DNA from: JBAYGJ01 sp041649335 | Lineage (GTDB): Bacteria > Patescibacteriota > Patescibacteriia > UBA10025 > JAHIVO01 | DNA: 52,581 nucleotides | NCBI GenBank assembly: GCA_041649335.1 | Contig: JBAZNF010000006.1 | Coordinates: forward strand, 1-52,581 | Direction: 5' to 3' | Part shown: in pieces, positions 41,794-49,768 of the stretch | How positions within the stretch are numbered: position 1 is the stretch's first letter | How the letters are laid out: every line of letters begins with the position of its first letter | Notes under the pieces: model-generated | Databases searched by the model: none | Seen by the model: the letters and a program-made list of their open reading frames with translations, nothing else | Told to the model about the DNA's origin: nothing | Translations under genes and position numbers: made by a program

Positions 41794-42887
41794 CAAGAGG
41801 TGTTTTTTTGTTTGAGTGTTGAGGCTTTCAGGCCGACTATCAATTCGGTGACCAGTTCGTGGACGGACATGATCCGGTCGATGCGGTGCACATTAGCACC
41901 GCAGAAAACCAGACCCTCGTTCATGTCTCCAGTAAAGGACTTTTCTAGCCGTTCTGCGATGCAGAAACCGGCTTCGTCCCGGCCGCAGGTGTGGATGCAA
42001 TGGAACGGACATTTCGGTTTCGGAATTTGCTTGTCGAATAACCTTTTTAGAAATCCGTTGCTGATCACGCGACCGGGCATGCCGACCGGCGTAGTGATGA
42101 CAGTGATATCGTCAGGCCGGGCGTTGACGTATAAGCGTTTAAATTCCTCTGAAACGGGACATTCATGCGTGGCGACGAAACGTGTACCCATCTGGACTCC
42201 GGTGGCCCCCAATGAAAGCATCCTGGCGATATCGTCGCCGGTATAAATACCGCCGGCGGTAATTATGGGGATTTTCCTGCCAGACGCATCCTCAAACGGT
42301 TTGATATGTTCCAGGGTTTCAGTGAGAATGTCTTCGAGCCTGAAGTCTTCCAGGTGCTGGAGCTGCTCAAATGTGAAACCGAGGTGGCCTCCGGCTAACG
42401 GCCCTTCGATGATGAAGGCGTCGGGTACGCGACCATACCGTTTCCATTGTTTAAGGATGAGTTGTGCCAGTCTGGCTGAGCTGATGACCGGTACGAGCGC
42501 CACGTCCGGGTCGGGCACGACAGACGGTAAAGTGCGGGGAATGCCTGCGCCATATACGATAATGCCTGCGCCGGCAGCCACTGCGGTACGGATGAGATCG
42601 TCGGCATTTGACAGTGCGCCCATGATATTTACCGCAAACGGCTTGTTTGTGTGGGACCGCAGCATTTGTATTTCGTGCTGTAAAGCTTCTCCTGATGTTC
42701 TGTTGAATTCGGCATAGCTCATGCCGTGCGTCAGGTCGCCAAGGCCCATAGAAGTAAGTGTACCGAGGCAGTCTTCCAGCACTGTTGCTAGTACGAGCTG
42801 CCATCCGGAAATCCGGACACCCATGCCTCCCAGAACGAGAGGCAGACGGAAAGTCCATCGACCGATAGTCATAGTCGGGATATCCAT
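41793..42887 (-). CDS. Nitronate monooxygenase-like FMN enzyme with a Cys cluster
   Basis: This TIM-barrel flavoprotein of 364 residues has the nitronate monooxygenase/FabK-type order: LPLVLGGMGVRISGWQLVLA, EGPLAGGHLG with the active-site His, and the phosphate-binding IITAGGIYTGDDIARML with GATGVQMGTRF. A C-terminal segment, CPFHCIHTCGRDEAGFCI, packs four cysteines in 17 residues and could hold a metal or disulfides. ATG 42885-42887 is set by AGGAGG six bases upstream. Substrate unknown; detoxification of nitronates or a reductase role are both possible. Single-gene unit. Confidence 0.85.
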   Translation of the reverse strand: MDIPTMTIGRWTFRLPLVLGGMGVRISGWQLVLATVLEDCLGTLTSMGLGDLTHGMSYAEFNRTSGEALQHEIQMLRSHTNKPFAVNIMGALSNADDLIRTAVAAGAGIIVYGAGIPRTLPSVVPDPDVALVPVISSARLAQLILKQWKRYGRVPDAFIIEGPLAGGHLGFTFEQLQHLEDFRLEDILTETLEHIKPFEDASGRKIPIITAGGIYTGDDIARMLSLGATGVQMGTRFVATHECPVSEEFKRLYVNARPDDITVITTPVGMPGRVISNGFLKRLFDKQIPKPKCPFHCIHTCGRDEAGFCIAERLEKSFTGDMNEGLVFCGANVHRIDRIMSVHELVTELIVGLKASTLKQKNTS

Positions 42888-43065
42888 AAATACCTCCTGT
42901 TCGTTGAGGGGTGAAAATGTTAATGAACGAGGCAATAATTACGAGTTGTTTCAGTTTATTGCATAAATATAGTGCTCGTATTAGCGAGGATTGTCAATAT
43001 GTATACATGTTGGGTCAATTACGTTAATAAGGAATCAAAAACCCCAGCGAGAAAAGATCCGAAAA

Positions 43066-43105
43066 ATAAAAAAAACGCCGGTTCAACCTGGTGGTTGATC
43101 CGGCG
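43066..43105 (-). terminator. Terminator of the 43135 gene
   Basis: GCCGG-T-TCAACC (43077-43088) pairs with GGTTGA-T-CCGGC (43093-43104); minus-strand T-run follows. Confidence 0.9.
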
Positions 43106-43134
43106 CAGCATTGCATGGTGAAAGAACGAAGGTG

Positions 43135-44049
43135 TCAATCGGCAACAGGGCTTTCGATCTGCGGAACGGTCAGGCCCAGAGCTTTGCGGACAGGTTCCGG
43201 GAGGGGCCTGTGGTGGCCATGCGCGGCGGACAGGTTCTCTATGGCCCTGAACATCTCCACCTCTTCGGGCGGGAGTTCGTTGCCATCCTCTTCGAACGAG
43301 CGCTGTATGTACACCACCGGTTCACCGTTATCGTCGAATCCGGCGGCGACATTGAGAACATCGGGGAGGTCTTTGAAGCGGGAGGCGACGTGCTGCTTGA
43401 AGAGCTTGTCGACGGCATTCTCCTTCAGACTGAGGTGGACGGGCAGCATTTCCGCTTCCGTGGAATAGCGCTCGGCCTGTCCCAGCATGAGTTCGGCCAG
43501 ATTCTGGTCGCGGTCGATCGCAGTCTGGATTTCCAGAAATTCCTCGGCCCGGGGATTCCCGAACACGAACCCGTCATCGGCATCGCCGGTGGTGGTCAGG
43601 GCGATGTCGCTGGTTGCCTCTTCGCCTTCTCCCTGTCCAATCCGGATGAGCCGAAGATTATCGTCGCCGAAGAGACCGTGGTGGTCGACCGGCAGGGCGT
43701 CTGAGATGGCGTAAATCAGGTTGACGTGGCGGCCATGCGCGTCCTGTTTGAGCTGTTTGGCTTCCGTCTTGAGCCCTTTGAGCTCATGCTGGATCCGGCG
43801 GATCCTGTCTCCCAGCTGGCGGTAGTCCGCGAGAGCTGTCATGACCGCGGGGTCGATTCCTTCGATATCCTTGATGAGGATGATCTCGGTTTTAGCGCCC
43901 TTCCGGGTACGCCGCAGGTTTCCTTCTTTGTCGATGGTAACCGAAGTCATGCTCCCATCCACGAGGAAATCACGACCTTCGTGGCTGGCAGCCATCATGA
44001 GCATCTCGATGAGCTCAAATGGTACCGGGAATGCTTCATGTCCGTGCAT
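43135..44049 (-). CDS. Hypothetical soluble protein (304 aa)
   Basis: No signal or membrane helix. The N-terminal part is mixed alpha/beta; residues about 75-110 form a charged helix, likely coiled coil (LGDRIRRIQHELKGLKTEAK). The rest is acidic with few cysteines. Family not recognised. GGAGG precedes ATG 44047-44049. Promoter with a perfect palindrome at its start point and a strong terminator make it a single, probably regulated unit. Confidence 0.65.
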   Translation of the reverse strand: MHGHEAFPVPFELIEMLMMAASHEGRDFLVDGSMTSVTIDKEGNLRRTRKGAKTEIILIKDIEGIDPAVMTALADYRQLGDRIRRIQHELKGLKTEAKQLKQDAHGRHVNLIYAISDALPVDHHGLFGDDNLRLIRIGQGEGEEATSDIALTTTGDADDGFVFGNPRAEEFLEIQTAIDRDQNLAELMLGQAERYSTEAEMLPVHLSLKENAVDKLFKQHVASRFKDLPDVLNVAAGFDDNGEPVVYIQRSFEEDGNELPPEEVEMFRAIENLSAAHGHHRPLPEPVRKALGLTVPQIESPVAD

Positions 44050-44085
44050 GTAAATCCTCCAATTGTAGGTGATGTTAAAACGACA

Positions 44086-44108
44086 ATATTATGCACCTTG
44101 CATAATAT
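44086..44108. promoter_or_regulatory. Perfect 10-bp palindrome at the transcript start (operator or 5' hairpin)
   Basis: ATATTATGCA-CCT-TGCATAATAT. It ends seven bases past the -10 box of the minus promoter at 44115-44143, so it lies at the very start of the mRNA for the 43135 gene. It could be a repressor site or an mRNA-stabilising 5' hairpin. Confidence 0.65.
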
Positions 44109-44114
44109 CCCGGA

Positions 44115-44143
44115 AGATTATCACTTTTTGTTACATATGTCAA
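44115..44143 (-). promoter_or_regulatory. Promoter of the 43135 gene
   Basis: Minus strand TTGACA (44138-44143), 17 bases, TAATCT (44115-44120). Confidence 0.75.
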
Positions 44144-44191
44144 GATCAGCTTTATCCGTGTGGTTTGGTGGCAGTATGGTACAATATATAC

Positions 44192-44926
44192 ATGCCCGAC
44201 ATTAAACGCGTCGTAAAAAATTCATACGCAAAGATTGCCAGCCAGCCGGTAAAAAGCTGCGGCTGTTCGTGCAAAAACAAGCAATCCATCGCCGTCCAGA
44301 TCGGGTACACGGCCGAGCAGCTCCAGTCGGTCGGCGAGGCGAATATGGGCCTGGGCTGCGGCAACCCGACGGCTTTCAGCCGGATCCGGCTGGGGAATAC
44401 AGTGGTGGATTTGGGCTGCGGTGGTGGCATTGACTGTTTCCTGGCGTCGAAAAAAACCGGACCAGCTGGCCGGGTTATCGGCGTAGATTTCACGGAAGAA
44501 ATGATCGTGAAGGCCAAGGCAAACGCACTGAAGGGGAGATATAATAATGTTGAATTCAAGCTTGGCGATATTGAGAACCTTCCACTTGAGGAAAATTCCG
44601 TTGACGTGATCATATCCAATTGCGTGATCAACCTGGCGCCGCATAAGGATAAAGTGTTCGCAGAAGCATATCGGGTATTGAAGTCCGGCGGCCGGATTTG
44701 CGTTTCGGATATTGTTTTGCTCGGTGAATTGTCTCCGGAACAGAGAAGTGACGAGGTGCTTATCGCCGGGTGCGTCGGTGGTGCCGTCTTGAAGCATGAG
44801 TATATCGATATCGTTAAAAAAGCCGGATTCAAGGTTACGATATTATCGGAAAATAAAGATATTAGCAAGCAACAGTATCGAAGTATTTCATTGGAAAGTT
44901 TGTTGATTGAGGGGCTGAAGCCGTAA
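44192..44926 (+). CDS. arsM: Arsenite S-adenosylmethionine methyltransferase (ArsM-like)
   Basis: ArsM methylates trivalent arsenic using SAM. The 244-residue protein has the ArsM order: SCGCSCKNK near the N-terminus, LGCGNPTAFSRIRLGNTVVD, SAM motif VVDLGCGGGIDCFLA, IGVDFTEEMI, SVDVIISNCVINLAPHKDKV and AGCVGGA. Cysteines in SNCVIN and AGCVG fit the arsenic-binding pair of the family. It is somewhat shorter than typical ArsM (about 260-290). TACAAT ends eight bases before ATG 44192, so a leaderless mRNA is likely. No other ars gene is nearby. Confidence 0.85.
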   Translation: MPDIKRVVKNSYAKIASQPVKSCGCSCKNKQSIAVQIGYTAEQLQSVGEANMGLGCGNPTAFSRIRLGNTVVDLGCGGGIDCFLASKKTGPAGRVIGVDFTEEMIVKAKANALKGRYNNVEFKLGDIENLPLEENSVDVIISNCVINLAPHKDKVFAEAYRVLKSGGRICVSDIVLLGELSPEQRSDEVLIAGCVGGAVLKHEYIDIVKKAGFKVTILSENKDISKQQYRSISLESLLIEGLKP

Positions 44927-45094
44927 TGAATTTTTTTAAAAAGTATCCGTATTATTTTACTGCTGCAGACCGGTCGGAATAAGGGATGCGAAAGCTTGTA
45001 AAAAATGCCGGAATAGCATACGAACGAACCGTTGATCCGCGGTTGTGTATTGGCCGTATATTTTTTATTAAGAATTTGTTTAATCCACTTTTCC

Positions 45095-45778
45095 ATGGGC
45101 ATTGTCAAACAAATAATCAGCGATCATGTTCAGCGTAAAAGCCTAGTGGCGCTTGGTCTTTATTTATGTGTGATGGCGCTGTCCGCTTTTGTTTTTACAG
45201 AGTTTATTGATCGGGACAGTCTGCAAAAAATTGTGGAGAAAACCGGTCAGCTCGGTATAGTGTTGTATGCCATTATTGAGATGATTTACGTTACTTTCAC
45301 TCCGTTGATGAATACAATAATTTTTATCGTTTCGGGTTATCTGTTCGGTGGGCATGTCGGATTCGTGGTTAATTTCATTTCTACGGTTATTGGATTGTTT
45401 TTCATCATTTTTTTGGTAAAGCGCTACGGCCGGACATGGTTGAGGCGAGTCGTTTCCACGGCGATTTACGATCGATTTGATAAAATTGTGGAAAAAGTCG
45501 GCCCTATCACGCTGCTCATCGTTTATGTTTTGCCATTTACCCCGGATGATGAACTGACATACCTTGTCGCAGCCGGGCCGATTGGTTTTAAGCGATTTAT
45601 TTTACCTGTAGTGCTGGGTACGGTAGCCAAGGCTGGTTACAGTTACATTGGTGATATGGGAAGCAGAGGAGTAGCCATCGCCATATACTTCAGGATTATC
45701 TTGCTATTTACCGGATTGGCTGCGATTGGATTACAAGAGTACATTTTGGCAAAGCGAACTGTTGCCAAGCTAGTTTGA
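45095..45778 (+). CDS. DedA/VTT-domain (TVP38/TMEM64-like) membrane protein
   Basis: The 227-residue protein (ATG 45095, MGIVKQIISD) has about five hydrophobic segments and the VTT/SNARE-associated pattern: FIVSGYLFGGHVGFVVNFIS, a charged RYGRTWLRR turn, and VLPFTPDDELTYLVAAGPIG. Such proteins are proposed lipid scramblases or transporters. An in-frame ATG lies 21 codons upstream (45032) but adds a Cys-rich extension. Bases here are richer in A and T than in the neighbours. Confidence 0.8.
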   Translation: MGIVKQIISDHVQRKSLVALGLYLCVMALSAFVFTEFIDRDSLQKIVEKTGQLGIVLYAIIEMIYVTFTPLMNTIIFIVSGYLFGGHVGFVVNFISTVIGLFFIIFLVKRYGRTWLRRVVSTAIYDRFDKIVEKVGPITLLIVYVLPFTPDDELTYLVAAGPIGFKRFILPVVLGTVAKAGYSYIGDMGSRGVAIAIYFRIILLFTGLAAIGLQEYILAKRTVAKLV

Positions 45779-45797
45779 GGGATAGTTGGGGTACCTC

Positions 45798-45825
45798 TTG
45801 CCAAAAAAGGGGTTTGTGGTACAAT
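45798..45825 (+). promoter_or_regulatory. rpsB operon promoter
   Basis: TTGCCA (45798-45803), 16 bases, TACAAT (45820-45825). A small hairpin, ACCC/GGGT with T7 (about 45832-45851), lies just after the start point. Confidence 0.6.
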
Positions 45826-45881
45826 AGGAGCACCCATTTATAAGGGTTTTTTTATTAATTAATCTCCCATGTTTTCTGACC

Positions 45882-45930
45882 GGCTCAGGTCCTTCCCTTG
45901 GCGGAAAATTCCGCATAAGGGTCATGAGCC
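45882..45930 (+). promoter_or_regulatory. Hairpin leader of rpsB, possible autoregulatory site
   Basis: Three stacked stems: GGCTCA (45882-45887) with TGAGCC (45925-45930), CCCTT (45895-45899) with AAGGG (45917-45921), and GCGGAA (45901-45906) with TTCCGC (45909-45914). The structure ends 36 bases before the rpsB start. S2 represses its own operon through its leader in E. coli; I did not compare the sequences. Confidence 0.55.
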
Positions 45931-45966
45931 AGGATGACGGAAACAGCGGATAAAAAAGGAACACAT

Positions 45967-46716
45967 ATGACTGAGTATTCTCTCCAGGAAATGCTGCAAA
46001 AAGGCGTGCATTTCGGCCACCAGAAAAAATCATGGCACCCGAAAATGGCCCAGTACATCTACACCACGCGCGCCGGGGTGCATATTTTTGATTTGGAAAA
46101 AACGGCGCAGAAACTGTCCGAGGCGGCTGATTTCGTGCGTTCTGTCGCGTCCAGCGGTGGGAAAATCCTTTTCGTCAGCACCAAACGGCAGGCTCAGGCC
46201 ATCGTCCGGAAAGCGGCGGCCAGCGTAAACATGCCGTTTGCGACCATCAGCTGGATCGGCGGCACGTTGACGAATTTCGATCACATCATCAAGCAAGTAC
46301 ACCTGCTAAAGGATTTACGGAAGAAACGCGCGGGCGGCGAATTAGCCAAGTACACCAAGCGCGAACGTCTGCAGTTCGACGAACAAATTGCCTCACTGGA
46401 AAAAACGGTGGGCGGCATCGAAACTTTGGAATCCCTGCCCCAGGCGCTGTTTATTGTCGACCTGAAAAAGGAAAAAACCGCGCTGCGTGAGGCCAAAAAG
46501 AAGAAAATACCGGTCGTGGCCATGGTAGACTCAAACTGCAACCCGGACCTGGTCGACTACGCAATCCCGTCCAATGATGACGCGACTAAGTCGATTGAAT
46601 ATATCGTGAACGCGGTCACGACGGCCATCGCTGATACCGTGAAAAAGCCGGTGCAAACCGAAGAGCCGAAACCGGCGCCTGCCCAACCGGCAGATAAGGT
46701 ACAGAAAGGGAATTAA
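45967..46716 (+). CDS. rpsB: 30S ribosomal protein S2
   Basis: The 249-residue protein begins MTEYSLQEMLQKGVHFGHQK and contains FVSTKRQAQ, ISWIGGTLTNFDHI and MVDSNCNPDLVDYAIPSNDD, all S2 signatures. It binds the 30S platform-head junction. ATG 45967 is chosen over 45934 because AAGGA lies seven to eight bases before it and the family starts here. A Pro/Lys-rich tail of about 25 residues ends it. First gene of the rpsB-tsf operon. Confidence 0.97.
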   Translation: MTEYSLQEMLQKGVHFGHQKKSWHPKMAQYIYTTRAGVHIFDLEKTAQKLSEAADFVRSVASSGGKILFVSTKRQAQAIVRKAAASVNMPFATISWIGGTLTNFDHIIKQVHLLKDLRKKRAGGELAKYTKRERLQFDEQIASLEKTVGGIETLESLPQALFIVDLKKEKTALREAKKKKIPVVAMVDSNCNPDLVDYAIPSNDDATKSIEYIVNAVTTAIADTVKKPVQTEEPKPAPAQPADKVQKGN

Positions 46717-46717
46717 T

Positions 46718-47305
46718 ATGGGAATTACCACTCAAGATATCCAGCAATTACGTGAATCCACTGGCGCCGGGATTATGGACGCTAAACGGGCGTTGACTGA
46801 GGCCGCCGGTGACCCGAAAAAAGCTCTGGATATCCTGAAAAAGCAGGGCCAGAAAATTGCCGTAAAAAAACAGGACCGTCAGACGAACCAGGGCCTAGTC
46901 GGGGCGTACGTCCATGCGAACGGACGGGTGGCTGCATTAGTGTCCCTGGCCTGCGAAAGCGATTTTGTGGCCAATACAGATACGTTCAAGGAATTGGCCC
47001 ATGACATCGCCATGCATGTAGCGGCCATGGACCCGGAGTATGTGCGGCCGGAAGACGTGCCGGCCGACGTGATAGCCCATGAAAAGGAACTGTTTGCCGG
47101 CCAGCTGAAAGAGGGCGGCAAGCCGGAAAAATTATGGGACGGAATCATTGCCGGAAAGCTGAATAAGATGTTTGGCGACGTCTGCCTGCTCAAGCAGCCG
47201 TTTATCAAGGAAGACAAGAAGACCATCGAACAGCTGATCCAGGAATATATCCTGAAGCTGGGAGAGAATATCCAGATAAAAGGGTTCAAACGCATCGCTT
47301 TATGA
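46718..47305 (+). CDS. tsf: Elongation factor Ts, short form
   Basis: EF-Ts recycles EF-Tu by exchanging GDP. The 195-residue protein has the N-terminal UBA-like domain (IQQLRESTGAGIMDAKRALT), the EF-Tu contact motif SDFVA in ACESDFVANTDTF, and a single core domain, as in the short Thermus-type EF-Ts. It starts two bases after rpsB and its stop overlaps the next start (ATGA). Confidence 0.96.
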   Translation: MGITTQDIQQLRESTGAGIMDAKRALTEAAGDPKKALDILKKQGQKIAVKKQDRQTNQGLVGAYVHANGRVAALVSLACESDFVANTDTFKELAHDIAMHVAAMDPEYVRPEDVPADVIAHEKELFAGQLKEGGKPEKLWDGIIAGKLNKMFGDVCLLKQPFIKEDKKTIEQLIQEYILKLGENIQIKGFKRIAL

Positions 47306-48102
47306 ACAAGCGTGCCATTGGCGTCCAAATTAACCCCTGGGACCGGGTCATGCATTTTGACGGAGAAGGCCTGTCCGCGAAAGTCGGGGAATATGTCATT
47401 GTCAAAACAGACAGTGGATTGGAAATGGGCCGGATCGTCAGCGTCATGGAACATGATGACCAAAATTTTCCCGAACCATTGATCCCGGCGGTTCGGATGG
47501 CCACCGCAGAAGACATGGCCGTGGGACAAAAAGAGGCCGCCAAGAAAGCGGCTATCCTTGAATCAGCCCGGGCCAGTGTGATCCAGCACCAATTGGACAT
47601 GAAATTAGTAGATGCCTATTTTTCGTTTGATGGGGGTAAGATAACGTTTGTCTTCACGGCCGAGGGCCGCGTTGATTTCCGTGATTTGGTGAAGGATCTG
47701 GCGAAAAAATTCCAGAAGTCCATCCGGCTGCAGCAGGTGGGCATACGGGATGAGGCGAAGCGGATGGGCGGGTTCGGGCCATGCGGCCGGGAGCTGTGCT
47801 GTACTAAATTCCTCCAGAACATGACCAGTGTCACCACGGAATACGCGCGCCTCCAGCAGGTGCATAGCCGCGGCAGTGACCGTATTTCCGGCGGCTGCGG
47901 CCGGCTGATGTGCTGTCTGGCGTATGAAAAGGACTTTTACGAAAAAGAGACTAAGAAGTACCCCCCACTGGAAAGTACGGTCAAAACGGCAAAAGGGACA
48001 GGCCGGGTGGCCGGGACTAACCTCCTGAAAGAGACGGTTACGGTACAGGTTGACGGTACGTATATGGAATTGCCCTTAAAAGACGTTAAGAAAGTCCTAT
48101 GA
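47302..48102 (+). CDS. PSP1-domain protein (RicT/YaaT-like)
   Basis: The 266-residue protein has the PSP1 pattern: residues near VIVKTDSGLEMGRIV, IGRDEAK-like GIRDEAKRMGGFGPCGRELC, then CGRLMCCLAYE, with Cys pairs that could hold an Fe-S cluster, as RicT does in the Bacillus RicAFT complex that guides mRNA processing. RicA and RicF are not nearby. ATGA overlaps link it to tsf before and the TPR gene after, so it is made with the translation genes. Confidence 0.88.
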   Translation: MNKRAIGVQINPWDRVMHFDGEGLSAKVGEYVIVKTDSGLEMGRIVSVMEHDDQNFPEPLIPAVRMATAEDMAVGQKEAAKKAAILESARASVIQHQLDMKLVDAYFSFDGGKITFVFTAEGRVDFRDLVKDLAKKFQKSIRLQQVGIRDEAKRMGGFGPCGRELCCTKFLQNMTSVTTEYARLQQVHSRGSDRISGGCGRLMCCLAYEKDFYEKETKKYPPLESTVKTAKGTGRVAGTNLLKETVTVQVDGTYMELPLKDVKKVL

Positions 48103-48986
48103 TTCTTGACTTTACCGCCATCGGTGTTATTATTGCCTGTCTGGCCATCGTTGTATTAATTATTTCCAAGAAATTTCCGATTATCGCGGCCATTGATACT
48201 GAAAATTTAGCCAAACATAAGCAGGATAAGGTCAAGTCGGATTTGATGGAAGAACGCTTGAAACGCAAGCTCGACATATTGAATGTCAGGAAGTATTTTC
48301 CCAAGAAAAATGGAGAACCCACTCGCAGTCCGCTGGTCCTGCGGATGCAAACTTTTTTAAAAAATCTCGAAAAACGCTACCAGAAAAAAATTGATGAAGT
48401 TGATGAAGACATGGTCACCGCGGACAAGAATAAGTTACTGATCCTGAATGAGGCGAAAACTTTAGTGGAACAGGACAAGGAAGGCGAAGCCGAACAGAAA
48501 TATATTGAAGCGATCAGCCTGGATACGCATTTTGAGGAAGCATACCACGGCCTGGCCGATCTGTACCTGAAAAAGAAGGACTATGACCATGCCAAGGAGA
48601 TTTTTTCCTACCTGATCAAGCTTAATGCCCATGATGATGCTAGTTATGAGCACCTGGGGCTGATTGCCAAGTCGCAGGGCAACCTCGCGGAAGCGGAAAA
48701 GGACTATCTGCAGTCGATTTCGCTCAATAACCAGGTGGCCGGGTATCATGCTGATCTGGGAGAAGTATACCGGCTGAAAGGGGAACACGATAAGTCATTG
48801 AGGCATTTTCTGGAAGCACTGAAGCTGGAACCGAACAATCCACGGTACTTGGATGAAGTGATCAGTGTGGCTATCGTGCTCAATAACGGCGAGGTGGCAC
48901 GCCGGTACTATGAAAAACTCAAGGAAGTAAATCCGGAAAATAAAAAACTTAATGAGTACAAGAAAGCCCTAGGGAAGTTAGCGTAG
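48099..48986 (+). CDS. TPR-repeat protein with N-terminal membrane helix
   Basis: The 295-residue protein has one helix at residues about 3-22 (DFTAIGVIIACLAIVVLIIS), a charged cytoplasmic linker, and at least four TPR motifs from about residue 120 (for example EAYHGLADLYLKKKDYDHAK and AGYHADLGEVYRLKGEHDKS). It probably scaffolds proteins at the inner membrane. Last gene of the rpsB operon, overlapping the PSP1 gene by ATGA. Confidence 0.8.
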   Translation: MILDFTAIGVIIACLAIVVLIISKKFPIIAAIDTENLAKHKQDKVKSDLMEERLKRKLDILNVRKYFPKKNGEPTRSPLVLRMQTFLKNLEKRYQKKIDEVDEDMVTADKNKLLILNEAKTLVEQDKEGEAEQKYIEAISLDTHFEEAYHGLADLYLKKKDYDHAKEIFSYLIKLNAHDDASYEHLGLIAKSQGNLAEAEKDYLQSISLNNQVAGYHADLGEVYRLKGEHDKSLRHFLEALKLEPNNPRYLDEVISVAIVLNNGEVARRYYEKLKEVNPENKKLNEYKKALGKLA

Positions 48987-49130
48987 TCGTTACACGTGGT
49001 TAGGTGTCGGTTTTCTGGCTTATCACAATTTCATTCATAGACAGTCGGTTTAATTCCTTTTTTAACGAATAGTTGGCACTATAGGAGCCGTTGTAGCTTC
49101 CGCATCTGGCGGGCAGTTAGTACCTTAAAA

Positions 49131-49150
49131 GCCGTTGTAGCTCAGTTGGT
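49131..49150 (+). pseudogene. 5' fragment of a tRNA-Thr (outer half)
   Basis: GCCGTTGTAGCTCAGTTGGT matches the first 20 bases of tRNA-Thr(GGT) with one difference. A shorter copy, GCCGTTGTAGCTT, is at 49087-49099. After the D-loop it diverges into CCCGCACCAT, which can pair with 49362-49372. Either a decayed duplicate or half of a split tRNA. Confidence 0.6.
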
Positions 49151-49230
49151 CCCGCACCATTACGCTGCGCTTCAGATGCGGGATTTTATGCCGCAACTCC
49201 CGAATATTTTATAAACACCAGTCGCATGAT

Positions 49231-49306
49231 GCCGTTGTAGCTCAGCTGGTAGAGCAACTCCATGGTAAGGAGTAGGTCGCCGGTTCAATTCCGGCCAACG
49301 GCTCCA
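49231..49306 (+). tRNA. tRNA-Thr(GGT)
   Basis: Complete cloverleaf of 76 bases: acceptor GCCGTTG/CAACGGC, D arm GCTC/GAGC, anticodon loop ATGGTAA (anticodon GGT, reading ACC and ACU), T arm GCCGG/CCGGC with TTCAATT. Discriminator T and an encoded CCA. The gene lies inside a perfect 15-bp inverted repeat, 49214-49228 with 49305-49319, which includes the last two bases of CCA. Confidence 0.97.
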
Positions 49307-49360
49307 TGCGACTGGTGTTAAAAAAACTCTATGCGAAGTCCCGTACCTGGAAATTAGTGA

Positions 49361-49411
49361 CATGGTACGGGAGTAAGGAGTGGGTCGCCAGTTCAATTCT
49401 GGCCAACGGCT
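49361..49411 (+). pseudogene. 3' fragment of a tRNA-Thr (outer half)
   Basis: CATGGTA, an 8-base insertion, then AAGGAGTGGGTCGCCAGTTC through CAACGGCT: the anticodon 3' side, variable loop, an intact T arm (GCCAG/CTGGC) and the 3' acceptor strand of a second tRNA-Thr. No CCA is encoded. Its 5' partner is at 49131-49150, on the far side of the intact tRNA-Thr gene. Confidence 0.65.
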
Positions 49412-49549
49412 TTTAGCGGAGTAGGCGGAGTAATGTATAAACGGGGTTTAATTTTATCCAGCAGATTCAGCGGTGAGGAGGCGAATGTCGTAATAGCGTT
49501 GCAGGATCTTATTAAATTACATATATAACACGGATCTTCACAAGGATAT

Positions 49550-49632
49550 GGGCAGATACCAAAGTGGTCAAATGGACTTGACTGTAAATCAAGTGCCTCC
49601 GGGCTTCGTAGGTTCGAATCCTACTCTGCCCA
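49550..49632 (+). tRNA. tRNA-Tyr(GTA)
   Basis: Class II tRNA of 83 bases: acceptor GGGCAGA/TCTGCCC, anticodon loop CTGTAAA (GTA), a long variable arm GCCTCCGGGC, T arm GTAGG/CCTAC. Discriminator A; CCA is not encoded. A perfect 14-bp inverted repeat, 49536-49549 with 49632-49645, is flush with both ends and extends the acceptor stem to 21 pairs. Confidence 0.97.
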
Positions 49633-49696
49633 TATCCTTGTGAAGTATTGTATCGGTTAACGTAGCCCAGTGGTAGACCTGCCCGCCTTTGCCCGA

Positions 49697-49768
49697 GCCA
49701 GCGTAGCTCAGTGGTAGAGCAACTGTTTTGTAAACAGTAGGTCGTCGGTTCAAATCCGACCGCTGGCT
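49697..49768 (+). tRNA. tRNA-Thr(TGT)
   Basis: Complete cloverleaf of 72 bases: acceptor GCCAGCG/CGCTGGC, D arm GCTC/GAGC, anticodon loop TTTGTAA (TGT, reading ACA and ACG), T arm GTCGG/CCGAC. Discriminator T; no encoded CCA. Flanks can pair over 12 bp (49678-49684 with 49776-49782, and 49689-49693 with 49771-49775) with a 4-base bulge. A partial D-arm copy lies at 49661-49678. Confidence 0.96.

Noticed and set aside
49172..49396. Minus-strand frame containing WSRWPELNRRPTPYHGVALP
   Set aside because: This is the antisense of tRNA-Thr genes, a well-known spurious annotation.
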